Below, one piece after another: positions 28,836-36,512 of a DNA stretch of 37,883 bases. The notes under the pieces were generated by a model. It searched no databases and was not told where the DNA came from. It worked only from the letters and a program-made list of their open reading frames with translations. Where the stretch lies: positions 1 through 37,883 of the forward strand of contig NZ_AYVY01000041.1 of assembly GCF_000503055.1 (NCBI RefSeq). Reading direction: 5' to 3'. The stretch's first letter is position 1. Every line of letters begins with the position of its first letter. This DNA is from Mesorhizobium sp. LSHC420B00 (lineage in GTDB: Bacteria > Pseudomonadota > Alphaproteobacteria > Rhizobiales > Rhizobiaceae). The translations under genes and the position numbers were made by a program.

Positions 28836-29093
28836 TCACGCGGCCTTGCGGGCCGGGCCGCAGCCCTCTGCCTTGAGAATGCGCTGGGTCGAGGCCGGAT
28901 ATTTCTTCAGCATCGCTGCCGGACGGATCGGGCGGGCCGAGAAGTTGCCGCCACAATTCGGACAGGCGCCGCCGAGCACGTTTTGGGCGCAGTCCGCGCA
29001 GAAGGTGCATTCGAAGGTGCAGATCACCGCATCTGTCGCATCGGGCGGCAGATCCTTGTCGCAGCATTCGCAGTTGGGACGCAGCTCAAGCAT
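28836..29093 (-). CDS. DUF1272 cysteine-rich small protein
   Basis: An 85-residue protein with a DUF1272 domain: a dense set of cysteines (C8, C10 and C11, then CTFECTFCADCAQ and CPNCGG) forming a likely zinc-ribbon or RING-like metal site in residues 8-47. A basic tail RPIRPAAMLKKYPASTQRIL follows. Its function is unknown. GGAGAGGAAA lies just before the ATG. It sits 23 bases after ureA and 35 bases before ureJ, so it is part of the urease operon. Nickel rather than zinc binding is possible but only suggested by context. Confidence 0.88.
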   Translation of the reverse strand: MLELRPNCECCDKDLPPDATDAVICTFECTFCADCAQNVLGGACPNCGGNFSARPIRPAAMLKKYPASTQRILKAEGCGPARKAA

Positions 29094-29116
29094 TTTCCTC
29101 TCCTCGCCTTTGGTGA

Positions 29117-29419
29117 TTATCTGATCGGTTCGTGCACGGTCACCAGCTTGGTGCCGTCGGGAAACGTCGCCTCGACCTGCACATCGTGGATCATTTCGGC
29201 AATGCCTTCCATCACCTGCGCCCGGGTCACGACATGGGCGCCGGCCTCCATCAGCTCGGCGACCGCGCGCCCGTCGCGGGCACCCTCGACGACGAAATCG
29301 GTGATCAGCGCGATCGCTTCCGGGTGGTTGAGCTTGACGCCGCGTTCGAGCCGCTTGCGGGCCACGATCGCCGCCATGGCGATCAGCAGCTTGTCTTTCT
29401 CCCTCGGCGTCAGATTCAT
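29117..29419 (-). CDS. ureA: Urease subunit gamma
   Basis: A 100-residue structural subunit, the exact usual length. It begins MNLTPREKDKLLIAMAAIVA and has LNHPEAIALITDFVVEGARDG and the terminal VQVEATFPDGTKLVTVHEPI. AGGAAA precedes the ATG. It is 28 bases downstream of ureD. In many bacteria ureA is directly followed by ureB; here DUF1272 and ureJ lie between. Confidence 0.98.
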   Translation of the reverse strand: MNLTPREKDKLLIAMAAIVARKRLERGVKLNHPEAIALITDFVVEGARDGRAVAELMEAGAHVVTRAQVMEGIAEMIHDVQVEATFPDGTKLVTVHEPIR

Positions 29420-29447
29420 GCTTTTTCCTGCAGTGGCATAATCGAAA

Positions 29448-30290
29448 TCAGAGTGACCATAATTTGGGCAGGCCCGCCCGCCCGTTGAGCAATTCGACAA
29501 GCGGCACCAGCCGCTTGCGGAGCTGGTAGCCGTCCTCGCCGAACAGCCTCGCAAGAAGCTTGCCAGATTTCCGCACACTCCAGAAACTGACGCCGCCCTG
29601 GCCGCCGACCATGCCCCGGGCCGGCTCGAGCAAAGCCTCTGCCCGCGGCGACACCATCAGCAGCGTCGCCACGGCGATGCCGCCACCGGCCACAGCCGTA
29701 CGGTTCAAGGTGGCCGCAATGTCGGGCCCGATGCGGAACTCCTCGGCATGGACCAGCGCTCCGTCCTGGCGAACGCGCCAGCGGTCGTGGAAATAGCCTT
29801 GCGCTGCCCGTTCGCCCATGGCCAGGCGGCCGAAGACAGTAGCCTCCAGGATCAGCGCCTCGGCTCCGGCGGCAAGCTCCACGTCAAGCGTGCGGGCAAA
29901 GACCGAGCGGTCGAAGACGATGGTTTCCTGCGGCAGCCAGGCAATGTGGCCGCCTTCGCCGACGGTCAGTTGCACCCGCACTTCGGCGCGATCGGATGCG
30001 GCGCGGTAGATTTTCTCGCAGGCCTGCGTTGTTATGGTTGCTGAGGCGCCGGCACCGACATCGACCTGCCAGGCGAGACGGTCGCCACCGGTCAGCCCAC
30101 CGGCAGTGTTGATCAGGACAGCTTCGAGCGGATCGGCCGAGACTGCCGGCATGCGGATCTTGGCCGAGCCGTCCTGGTACAGGCGCCGAAGACGCGTGCG
30201 GCCTCCGTTCCAGTCGCAGCCAAGCCGCGCGACGCCGGCAACGCGCTGGGCCGGCGGCACCGAGCTCAAGCTATATGCGATCGTATCCAC
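29448..30290 (-). CDS. ureD: Urease accessory protein UreD (UreH)
   Basis: About 280 residues. It is the scaffold that binds apo-urease and leads nickel through from UreF-UreG. Conserved segments include QRVAGVARL near the N-terminus, INTAGGLTGGDRLAWQVDVG, ACEKIYRA, LPQETIVFDRSVFARTLDVEL and the C-terminal FGEDGYQLRKRLVPLVELLNG. No ATG is available in the right place: the nearest lie in a tail with no family character. Likely starts are GTG at 30290 (chosen, giving the family length), 30308 or 30260, none with a strong ribosome site. It is the first gene of the urease operon, divergent from the NodF-like gene. Confidence 0.9.
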   Translation of the reverse strand: MDTIAYSLSSVPPAQRVAGVARLGCDWNGGRTRLRRLYQDGSAKIRMPAVSADPLEAVLINTAGGLTGGDRLAWQVDVGAGASATITTQACEKIYRAASDRAEVRVQLTVGEGGHIAWLPQETIVFDRSVFARTLDVELAAGAEALILEATVFGRLAMGERAAQGYFHDRWRVRQDGALVHAEEFRIGPDIAATLNRTAVAGGGIAVATLLMVSPRAEALLEPARGMVGGQGGVSFWSVRKSGKLLARLFGEDGYQLRKRLVPLVELLNGRAGLPKLWSL

Positions 30291-30492
30291 GACACCAACG
30301 TTAAGCACTGCGGCGGCTTTGTCGATATATAGCTTGTTGCTTGACAGCGTTTCGGTTTCTATAGAGGGAGCCACCTTGGTACGGTCATCGGCGCCTGGCG
30401 GGGGTAAAAGGCGACGATGACGACGTAATCGAGGACAAAAGGGGCGCTGATCAGTTGGCGTCGGGAAACGACAGAGTTGGGGAAGAAACCGA

Positions 30493-30747
30493 ATGGCTGA
30501 CCAGCTGGCAAACGATATCATCGCCAAGATCAAGGCTCATGCCGAGCCGGGCGGCGAGGAAATCACCACCAGTACCGAACTGACCGCCCTTGGCATCCAT
30601 TCGCTGGAACTGACGGAAATCATCTTCGATCTCGAGGAAGAGTATGGCATCGAAATCGAGATGAACACGGTCGATGCCTGGAGCAATCTGAAGAATGTCG
30701 GCGACATGGTCGAGGCGGTTCGCGCGCTGATCGCGAAAAAAGCCTGA
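30493..30747 (+). CDS. Acyl carrier protein, NodF-like
   Basis: An 84-residue specialised acyl carrier protein. The whole length resembles rhizobial NodF as I recall it: MADQL start, ITTSTELTALGI, DLEEEYGIEIEMNTVDAWSNL and NVGDMVEAVRALIAKK. The phosphopantetheine serine is S37 in LGIHSLEL, where nearly all carrier proteins have Asp at the position held here by H36 (codon CAT). GGAAG lies upstream of the ATG. The ketosynthase gene follows after four bases. With NodE, NodF makes the unsaturated fatty acid of some Nod factors; here no nod box or other nod gene is visible, so the product is probably a different specialised acyl chain. Confidence 0.88.
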   Translation: MADQLANDIIAKIKAHAEPGGEEITTSTELTALGIHSLELTEIIFDLEEEYGIEIEMNTVDAWSNLKNVGDMVEAVRALIAKKA

Positions 30748-30751
30748 CTGA

Positions 30752-31960
30752 ATGCACAAGCGCATCGTCATCACGGGCATCGGCGGATTATGCGGCCTCG
30801 GCACCAACGCACCAGCAATCTGGAACGAGATGCGCACCGGCCGTTCGGCAATCGGTGCGATCGTCAATTCCGAGCTGTATGACCTCAAGGTCAGGGTCGG
30901 CTGCGAAATCAAAACGCTTCCCGATCACGGCATCGACCGCAAGCAGGTCGTGTCGATGGACCGCTTCAGCCTTCTGGCGACGATCGCCGCGCGGGAGGCG
31001 GCACAGCAGGCGGGATTGAACCTGCACGCGGCCAACACCTATCGGATGGGCACCATCGTCGGCGTCGGCGTCTGCGGCTGGGAGGCAATCGAAGAGAGCT
31101 ATCGCGCCATCCTGCTCGAAGGCAAGAACCGCGCCGGCATCTTCACCGTGCCGAAAGTAATGCCGGGCGCGGCCGCCGGCCACGTCAGCATGAATCTTGG
31201 TCTGCGCGGGCCGGTATTCGGCATCACCTCTGCCTGTTCGTCATCCAACCACGCCATTGCCTCGGCGGTCGACCAGATCAGGCTCGGCCGTGCCGACGTC
31301 ATGGTCGCCGGCGGCACCGATGCGCCGCTGGTCTGGGGCATCCTCAAGGGCTGGGAGGCCCTGCGGGTATTGTCGCCGGACACCTGCCGGCCGTTTTCGG
31401 CCGATCGCCAAGGCCTTGTGCTCGGCGAGGGTGCGGGCATGGTGGTGCTGGAAACCTATGAGCATGCCATGACGCGCGGCGCCGCCATCCTTGCCGAAAT
31501 CGCCGGCGTCGGCCTTTCCGCCGACGCCTCCGACATCGTTGCGCCGACCATCGAAGGGCCGGAGGCGGCGATGCGCTTCTGCCTCGTCGATGCCGGGCTC
31601 AATCCGGAAGACGTCGACTATCTCAACGCGCATGGCACCGGCACCAAGGCCAACGACCAGATCGAGACGGCGGCGATCAAGCGTGTCTTCGGCGGCCATG
31701 CCTACAAGCTTTCTATCTCCTCGACCAAATCGATGCACGCCCACTGTCTCGGCGCGTCCGGCGCGCTGGAAATGATCGCCTGCGTGATGGCGATCCGCGA
31801 CGGCATCGTGCCGCCGACCGCCAACTATCGGGAAGCCGACGCCGACTGCGACCTCGACATCACGCCGAACGTGGCGCGTGAGCGCGCTGTACGCATCGCG
31901 ATCAGCAACAGCTTCGCTTTCGGCGGCACCAATGCGGTGCTGGCGGTCAAGGCCGTCTGA
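30752..31960 (+). CDS. Beta-ketoacyl-ACP synthase, NodE-like
   Basis: A 402-residue condensing enzyme of the FabF/NodE group. Catalytic residues are C162 (TSACSSSNHAIASAV), H294 (LNAHGTGT), K326 and H331 (SSTKSMHAHCLGAS). Many segments match NodE as I remember it, such as ITGIGGLCGLGTNA at the start, VSMDRFSLLA (67-76), GLRGPVFGITSAC and ADVMVAGGTDAPL, more closely than housekeeping FabF. It follows the NodF-like gene after four bases, so the two act as a pair. It extends acyl chains bound to that carrier. A GC hairpin lies just after the stop. No nod box is seen, so control by NodD is unlikely. Confidence 0.9.
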   Translation: MHKRIVITGIGGLCGLGTNAPAIWNEMRTGRSAIGAIVNSELYDLKVRVGCEIKTLPDHGIDRKQVVSMDRFSLLATIAAREAAQQAGLNLHAANTYRMGTIVGVGVCGWEAIEESYRAILLEGKNRAGIFTVPKVMPGAAAGHVSMNLGLRGPVFGITSACSSSNHAIASAVDQIRLGRADVMVAGGTDAPLVWGILKGWEALRVLSPDTCRPFSADRQGLVLGEGAGMVVLETYEHAMTRGAAILAEIAGVGLSADASDIVAPTIEGPEAAMRFCLVDAGLNPEDVDYLNAHGTGTKANDQIETAAIKRVFGGHAYKLSISSTKSMHAHCLGASGALEMIACVMAIRDGIVPPTANYREADADCDLDITPNVARERAVRIAISNSFAFGGTNAVLAVKAV

Positions 31961-31964
31961 CCGC

Positions 31965-31978
31965 GCCCCTTTCGGGGC
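31965..31978. terminator. Possible terminator after the NodE-like gene
   Basis: GCCCC (31965-31969) pairs with GGGGC (31974-31978) around a TTTC loop, 5 bases after the TGA of the ketosynthase gene, and GAAACTTT follows a few bases on. The stem is short, so the call is tentative. It would separate the NodFE-like pair from the transferase gene. Confidence 0.35.
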
Positions 31979-32084
31979 CGGTGAAACTTTCCATGCGCAT
32001 ATTGATCGCGCCAAGCGTCGCGCCTAACTCTCTGCGACCCGCCATGACCGCGCCGTTCGGGGCGCCCCCCGACCAGGAGTTTCG

Positions 32085-32789
32085 ATGCCCGATCTGTCCG
32101 CGTTTCCGATCGCCAGGCGCTGGCCGGCGAGCCACCCCGACCGCATTCAGCTTTATTCGTTTCCGACGCCCAACGGGGTGAAGATATCGATCGCGCTGGA
32201 GGAACTTGGCCTGCCGTACGAGCCGCATGCCGTCGACATCGGCAAGAACGAGAGCTGGACCCCGGAATTCCTGTCTTTGAACCCGAACGGCAAGATACCG
32301 GCGATGATCGATCCGGACGGCCCGGGCGGCAAACCGATCGGCCTGTTCGAATCCGGCGCCATCCTGCTCTACCTCAGCGACAAGACCGGCAAGCTGGTCC
32401 CGGCAGACGCAACGCTGCGTTACGAGACGATCCAGTGGGTGTTCTTCCAGATGGCTTCGATCGGGCCGATGTTCGGCCAAGTCGGTTTCTTCCACAAATT
32501 CGCCGGGCGCGAAATCGCCGACAAGCGCCCGCTGGAGCGCTACCGCGATGAATCGCGACGGCTGATCGGCGTCGTCGAAACGAGGCTCAAGGGCCGCAAT
32601 TGGATCATGGGCGACGATTACACCATCGCCGACATTTCGATGCTTGGATGGGTGCGCAATCTGATCGGCTTTTACGAGGCGCGGGAACTCGTCGGTTTCG
32701 ACGATTTCCCGCGCGTCGGCGCATGGCTGGAGCGCGGCCTTGCCCGGCCGGCGGTGCAGAGGGGCCTCACCATTCCGGCCAGAGCCTGA
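32085..32789 (+). CDS. Glutathione S-transferase-like disulfide reductase (YfcG/YghU type)
   Basis: A 234-residue cytoplasmic protein with an N-terminal thioredoxin-like domain (about residues 20-100) and an all-helical C-terminal domain (about 108-228). The start of the fold, LYSFPTPNGVKISIALEELG, has the T-P-N motif (28-30) of the Nu-class YfcG/YghU proteins, which bind glutathione and reduce disulfides. LNPNGKIPAMIDPDG and FESGAILLYL form the glutathione-binding region. AGGAG lies 8 bases before the ATG. It is 124 bases downstream of the NodE-like gene; a shared function is not evident. Confidence 0.9.
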   Translation: MPDLSAFPIARRWPASHPDRIQLYSFPTPNGVKISIALEELGLPYEPHAVDIGKNESWTPEFLSLNPNGKIPAMIDPDGPGGKPIGLFESGAILLYLSDKTGKLVPADATLRYETIQWVFFQMASIGPMFGQVGFFHKFAGREIADKRPLERYRDESRRLIGVVETRLKGRNWIMGDDYTIADISMLGWVRNLIGFYEARELVGFDDFPRVGAWLERGLARPAVQRGLTIPARA

Positions 32790-32810
32790 TCGAAAGCCTG
32801 ACTGGCCCGG

Positions 32811-33179
32811 CTATTTTGCCTTGGTCCGGGGTTTTGAGCCGCCCTTGCCGACTACGGAAGCGGCAAGCGACGCCGCACCTTTGGCAGTCGCAAGCACGGC
32901 ACCAGCGGCGACGTTAGCCGTCGTTTTGACGGTGCGCATTGCGCTGCCTGCGATCGAGCCTCTGCTGCTTGCCGGCTTTTTAGGGCTGGCGGCTTTGGGA
33001 GCTGCGGCCTTGTTCGCAGCAGGCACCACCTTCTTCGGCGCCGCCTTGCCAAAGCTGGGCTTTGCAGCGTCCTTGGAGCGGGCCGCCACTGCCGGGCCGG
33101 CGCTGGTTTTCGCTCGGGTTGCTTTTGATCGTGTTGCCCTGCCCTTGGCGGGCGCAGGCTTTCTTGCCATGGTTTCCAT
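32811..33179 (-). CDS. Lysine/alanine-rich H1-like basic protein
   Basis: A 122-residue, strongly basic, low-complexity protein. Residues 1-75 are built of Lys, Ala, Pro, Ser and Arg in AAPKK-, KPAS- and KAAAPKAA-like units resembling the tail of histone H1 and the C-terminal tails of some bacterial HU and AlgP-type proteins. Residues 78-112 (SAMRTVKTTANVAAGAVLATAKGAASLAASVVG) could form a helix. It probably binds DNA or RNA, but this is inferred from composition only. The start may instead be the ATG three codons on, at 33170. It is convergent with the transferase gene and stands alone. Confidence 0.7.
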   Translation of the reverse strand: METMARKPAPAKGRATRSKATRAKTSAGPAVAARSKDAAKPSFGKAAPKKVVPAANKAAAPKAASPKKPASSRGSIAGSAMRTVKTTANVAAGAVLATAKGAASLAASVVGKGGSKPRTKAK

Positions 33180-33265
33180 CGAACTGTTCCCTCATGCGGC
33201 ACGATTGCCGTGTCCGGGATAACGGCCTGAAAGTGTTAAGGTTCCGGCCGAACAGTCCTTACAGA

Positions 33266-33886
33266 TCAGGCCTGTTCACCAACCACCAGGTCGGCGGGCC
33301 GCCGACGGGCAAGCACGCGATCGATGTTCGGCATGTCGTTGGAAGCAATCCAGGCGCGCGCGTCCTCGTCGGACCGGCCGTGCTCGTGCCATCGCTCCAG
33401 CAGTCGGCGCTCGAGGTCGGCGCGCGGCACATCGACAAAGATCGAGAAGTCGAACAGCGGCGCCAGCCGCGTCCATGGCTCTTCGTCGAGCAGCAGATAA
33501 TTGCCTTCGACCAGGATGAATTTGGTGTCGGCGGCGATGATCGCAGCGGCGGCGCGCGACAGCTCCATGCTGCGGTCGAAGACCGGGATCGCGATATCCG
33601 GCTCGCGGGCGCGGATGCGCTTGAGCAGCGTTTCGAAGCCGGCAAAATCAAAGGTTTCCGGGGCACCTTTTCGTTGGCGAAGGCCGCGTCGCTCGAGCAC
33701 GACATCATCGTAATGGAAGCCATCCATCGGCACGACTTCCGCCGTGCCTTCCGGCAGCAGGTCGTGCAAGCCTGCCGACAATGTCGATTTGCCGGCGCCG
33801 GGCGGACCGGCAATGGCAACGATGAAGCGCGGCGCCTTGCCGGCGCGCTTGAAGATGGCAGCAGCAATATGGGCGATCTCGGACAT
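33266..33886 (-). CDS. P-loop kinase of the uridine/pantothenate kinase (PRK) fold
   Basis: A 206-residue cytoplasmic nucleoside-triphosphate-binding protein. The Walker A is GPPGAGKST (residues 27-35). The PRK-family acceptor region is VPMDGFHYDDVVLE (about 52-65), and ILVEGNYLLLDEEPW matches the Walker-B/lid segment of uridine and pantothenate kinase homologues. It resembles the YggC/FrcK group, which includes a kinase gene found with fructose transporters in Sinorhizobium. The substrate cannot be read. AAAGG stands before the ATG at 33886; an upstream in-frame start would lie in a palindromic repeat. It has no operon partner. Confidence 0.83.
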   Translation of the reverse strand: MSEIAHIAAAIFKRAGKAPRFIVAIAGPPGAGKSTLSAGLHDLLPEGTAEVVPMDGFHYDDVVLERRGLRQRKGAPETFDFAGFETLLKRIRAREPDIAIPVFDRSMELSRAAAAIIAADTKFILVEGNYLLLDEEPWTRLAPLFDFSIFVDVPRADLERRLLERWHEHGRSDEDARAWIASNDMPNIDRVLARRRPADLVVGEQA

Positions 33887-34231
33887 TGGAGCCTTTCTGG
33901 CTGAGTGTTTTCGATCTTGGCGACAATTCGCGGGAATTTCAAACCCGAGATTAGTTTCCTCGCTCAGGGATTTTGACCGTCCGTCGGCAAATCGCAAAGC
34001 TTTGAGATTGCCCGAAACGATCGTCCCTTTCGTCATCCTGGGGCGGAGCAAGGAGCGAAGCGACGCAGCGCAGACCCCGGGATCCATGCCGTGACATCAG
34101 GGCGCCTCAGCGGCGCAGAATTCTGTTCCGCCGCATTCCTCGACGACGGTCGCGGCATGGATCCCAGGGTCTCCGCGACGTCGCTTCGCTCCTGCTCCGC
34201 CCTGGGATGACGAAGGTGGGGAGGCGAGCTC
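33887..34231. other. Non-coding gap with long inverted repeat
   Basis: This 345-base gap separates two minus-strand genes, the epimerase-like gene upstream (at higher coordinates) and the kinase downstream. The half next to the epimerase stop is occupied by the long inverted repeat at 34031-34212. The remainder (33887-34030), next to the kinase start, presumably holds the kinase promoter. I see no further gene in it. Confidence 0.6.
34031..34212. repeat. Long inverted repeat, arms about 64 bases
   Basis: The left arm (34031-34095) begins CGTCATCCTGGGGCGGAGCA and ends near GGATCCATGCCGTGAC. The right arm (about 34149-34212) is its near complement, from GTCGCGGCATGGATCC to CCTGGGATGACG. A few mismatches and one short gap separate them, and a loop of about 53 bases contains GAATTC. 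I recall similar units near the ends of many rhizobial genes. It could fold into a large cruciform or a long RNA stem acting as a 3' end. Confidence 0.75.
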
Positions 34232-35338
34232 TCAAGCTGGGGCCGACCTGCCGATCCGCAGGAAATCGCTGTCGAAGCCAATGTCGCGCACGGCGCCGTC
34301 GGCGGCCAGGATGCGCATGCGGCCCGGTAAGCTCGCGACGTCGCGCGGCGGCTCGCCGGATGGCCACGGCAGTGCGCCGATGACATGGCGGAACGAAAAG
34401 CTGCGCCCTTCAGAAAGGGCAAACGCGGTCGCCACGCCTTCATGCTTCAGCCAGTTGTCGCCGAGCGATGCGGCATGGCCGACGGCCGTGCGGCCGTCCT
34501 CGATGCCGAGCACGCCGCGGTGGCGGCCGCTCCATGGCGCATAATCGCGCCCGCCATTGCTGACCCACAGCATGGTGACCGGCAGTTCGGCTGGGTTCTT
34601 CAGCACCAGCACCAGATCGGCTTCCGCCTGGCGCGCCAGCGCGGTCCAGCCCGGCCCGCCATGATCGGCCTCGACCAGCGTCACGAAGTCCTCACGCTGC
34701 TGGTCCATGCGATAGCCGGTCAGGTCGATCGTGCCGCCGCCGGCGGCGGGAAAGCGCGTCAGGTCGGCGGTCCGTGCCGGGTAGGCGAGCAAAGAGCGGC
34801 CGCGGGCGGGATCGGGCTCCGGCGCCTCATTAGGCGTCGCGGCAAAGCGCTTCGGCGAGAAGGCCAGCCTGCCGCCGGTCGTCATCACCGTCATCGGGTG
34901 GTGGGCGACGGGAATGGCGCCGGCGCCGCCGGAAAAGACGTGCTCCTGATAGAGAAACGGATGATCGTCGCGCAAGGTCAGGATCTTGTCGACGGTCGCG
35001 CCCATGACCGGGCGCTGCAGACGGAAGACGGCGCGCCAGCCATCGGCCGTTGCTGCGCTGTCGACGACGTCCCAGCGACTATTGGCCGGCCAGCCATGCA
35101 AAGGTGCCGCTTCGACGTCGCTGGTCGAGAACGGCGCGCAGAGGAAATCGCCGGACAGGTGGACCGTCCCTTCAGGCAGATCTTTCGGCAGCGTCTCGCG
35201 CGGCTCTTCGACCCAGGGTGCGCGATGCAGCGGCTTCAGCCGACGGCCGTCGATCTCGATCGCCATGTCGGCGAGATGGCCGACGGCAAGATCAACCGAT
35301 ACCGAAATCCCCTTTGCCGTAATCGTGACCGTATCCAT
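34232..35338 (-). CDS. Aldose 1-epimerase-like (galactose mutarotase fold) protein
   Basis: A 368-residue protein. The segments FLYQEHVFSGGAGAIPVAHHPM and LVLKNPAELPVTMLWVSNGG resemble the beta-sandwich mutarotase fold, which binds or interconverts sugar anomers. The HHP segment could hold a catalytic His, but the standard family signature is not clear, so the function is tentative. The ATG at 35338 has GTAGGT about 7 bases upstream; an in-frame start 34 codons earlier gives an unlikely Ala/Arg-rich lead. It stands alone between a long inverted repeat and the carboxypeptidase gene. Confidence 0.6.
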   Translation of the reverse strand: MDTVTITAKGISVSVDLAVGHLADMAIEIDGRRLKPLHRAPWVEEPRETLPKDLPEGTVHLSGDFLCAPFSTSDVEAAPLHGWPANSRWDVVDSAATADGWRAVFRLQRPVMGATVDKILTLRDDHPFLYQEHVFSGGAGAIPVAHHPMTVMTTGGRLAFSPKRFAATPNEAPEPDPARGRSLLAYPARTADLTRFPAAGGGTIDLTGYRMDQQREDFVTLVEADHGGPGWTALARQAEADLVLVLKNPAELPVTMLWVSNGGRDYAPWSGRHRGVLGIEDGRTAVGHAASLGDNWLKHEGVATAFALSEGRSFSFRHVIGALPWPSGEPPRDVASLPGRMRILAADGAVRDIGFDSDFLRIGRSAPA

Positions 35339-35587
35339 GTGCGCACCTACCGATTCTGCCAGCCCGATTCTGGCGGCCCGATTCTGCCGGCGCCAGCAAA
35401 GCCCACTCGCCGCCCCTTGCGCAAGCGCGGCGGCCGGCAATTCGCATCGGACGGCTTGGCACAGCCGCCACGTCTGCCTGTGGACAGGGCACCATTCCAG
35501 GGCGCGACGATATTAACCAAATGGACTGTGCCTTTGCGTTAAGATAGCTTCGCCTCGTCTCAGAAACAGCCTGCCTTCGGAACTGAC

Positions 35588-36478
35588 TTGTCCGCCTTCC
35601 GGTTCTTTTCGCTCATCCACAACTACGTCGCGGTGCTGGCGCTGCTGCTGTTTGCTGCCGGCTGCACGACGGTGGCGCCGCCCGACAGCGTGCTGGCGGT
35701 GCCGGCGCCGCCGCAGAAATACGCCGCGATGGTCATCGATGCCGGCACCGGCAAGACGCTGTTCGAGGTCAATTCGACGGCGCCGCGTTATCCGGCGTCA
35801 CTGACCAAGATGATGACGCTCTACCTTCTGTTCGAGGCGCTGGACCAGGGCCGCATCAGCAAGGAGACGCAAATTCCGGTGTCGGACAACGCCGCCCGGC
35901 AGCCGCCGACCAAGCTGCGGTTCAGGCGCGGCGAGACCATCGACGTCGATTCGGCGATCCGCGCCATCGTCGTCAAATCGGCCAATGACGTGGCGGTCGC
36001 CGTTGCCGAATATCTCGGCGGCAGCGAAGAGGCGTTCGCCGGCATGATGACCGCCAAGGCGCGCCAGATCGGCATGAGCAGCACCGTGTTCCGCAATGCC
36101 TCGGGGCTGCCGGACGGCGACCAGCACACGAGCGCGCGCGACATGGCGGTGCTCGGCATGGCGCTGCACGCCCGCTTCCCGCAGCATTTCCACTATTTCT
36201 CCGAAAGCGACTTCATGTTCCGCGGCAGGCTGGTGCGCGGCCACAACGACATGCTCGGCCGGGTGCGCGGCGTCGACGGCATCAAGACCGGCTACATCCG
36301 GGCTTCCGGCTTCAACATCGTTACTTCCTATGATGCGGACGGGCACCGGCTGATCATCGTGGTGATGGGCGCTGACAGCGCGCGCCAGCGCAACGACCAT
36401 GTCGAGGCGCTGATCCAGCGCAGCCTGTCGACGGCATCGGCGGCAAAGACGCGGCTGCTGTACGCCGAGGAGCAGTGA
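35588..36478 (+). CDS. Serine D,D-carboxypeptidase (PBP5/6 family) lipoprotein
   Basis: A 296-residue peptidase of family S11 that trims the terminal D-Ala of peptidoglycan stem peptides. The active-site motifs are S71-L-T-K74, S131-A-N133 and K233-T-G235, all intact. The start is TTG at 35588, giving a hydrophobic N-terminus (VAVLALLLFAAG) and a lipobox-like FAAG-C26, so the mature enzyme may be lipid-anchored. It lacks the C-terminal beta domain and amphipathic anchor of classic PBP5 and is about 100 residues shorter. No close partner gene is present. Confidence 0.9.
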   Translation: MSAFRFFSLIHNYVAVLALLLFAAGCTTVAPPDSVLAVPAPPQKYAAMVIDAGTGKTLFEVNSTAPRYPASLTKMMTLYLLFEALDQGRISKETQIPVSDNAARQPPTKLRFRRGETIDVDSAIRAIVVKSANDVAVAVAEYLGGSEEAFAGMMTAKARQIGMSSTVFRNASGLPDGDQHTSARDMAVLGMALHARFPQHFHYFSESDFMFRGRLVRGHNDMLGRVRGVDGIKTGYIRASGFNIVTSYDADGHRLIIVVMGADSARQRNDHVEALIQRSLSTASAAKTRLLYAEEQ

Positions 36479-36512
36479 CGGCTGACGTCCGGCGGGCGGC
36501 GGATCAGGGCGC

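Noticed and set aside
30341..30366. TTGACA followed by TATAGA as a promoter between ureD and the NodF-like gene
   Set aside because: The spacing is about 12-14 bases, too short for a sigma-70-type promoter, and no better partner is seen.
30361..30492. A nod box before the NodF-like gene
   Set aside because: I looked for the ATC-N9-GAT style repeats and the long conserved nod-box pattern and found none.
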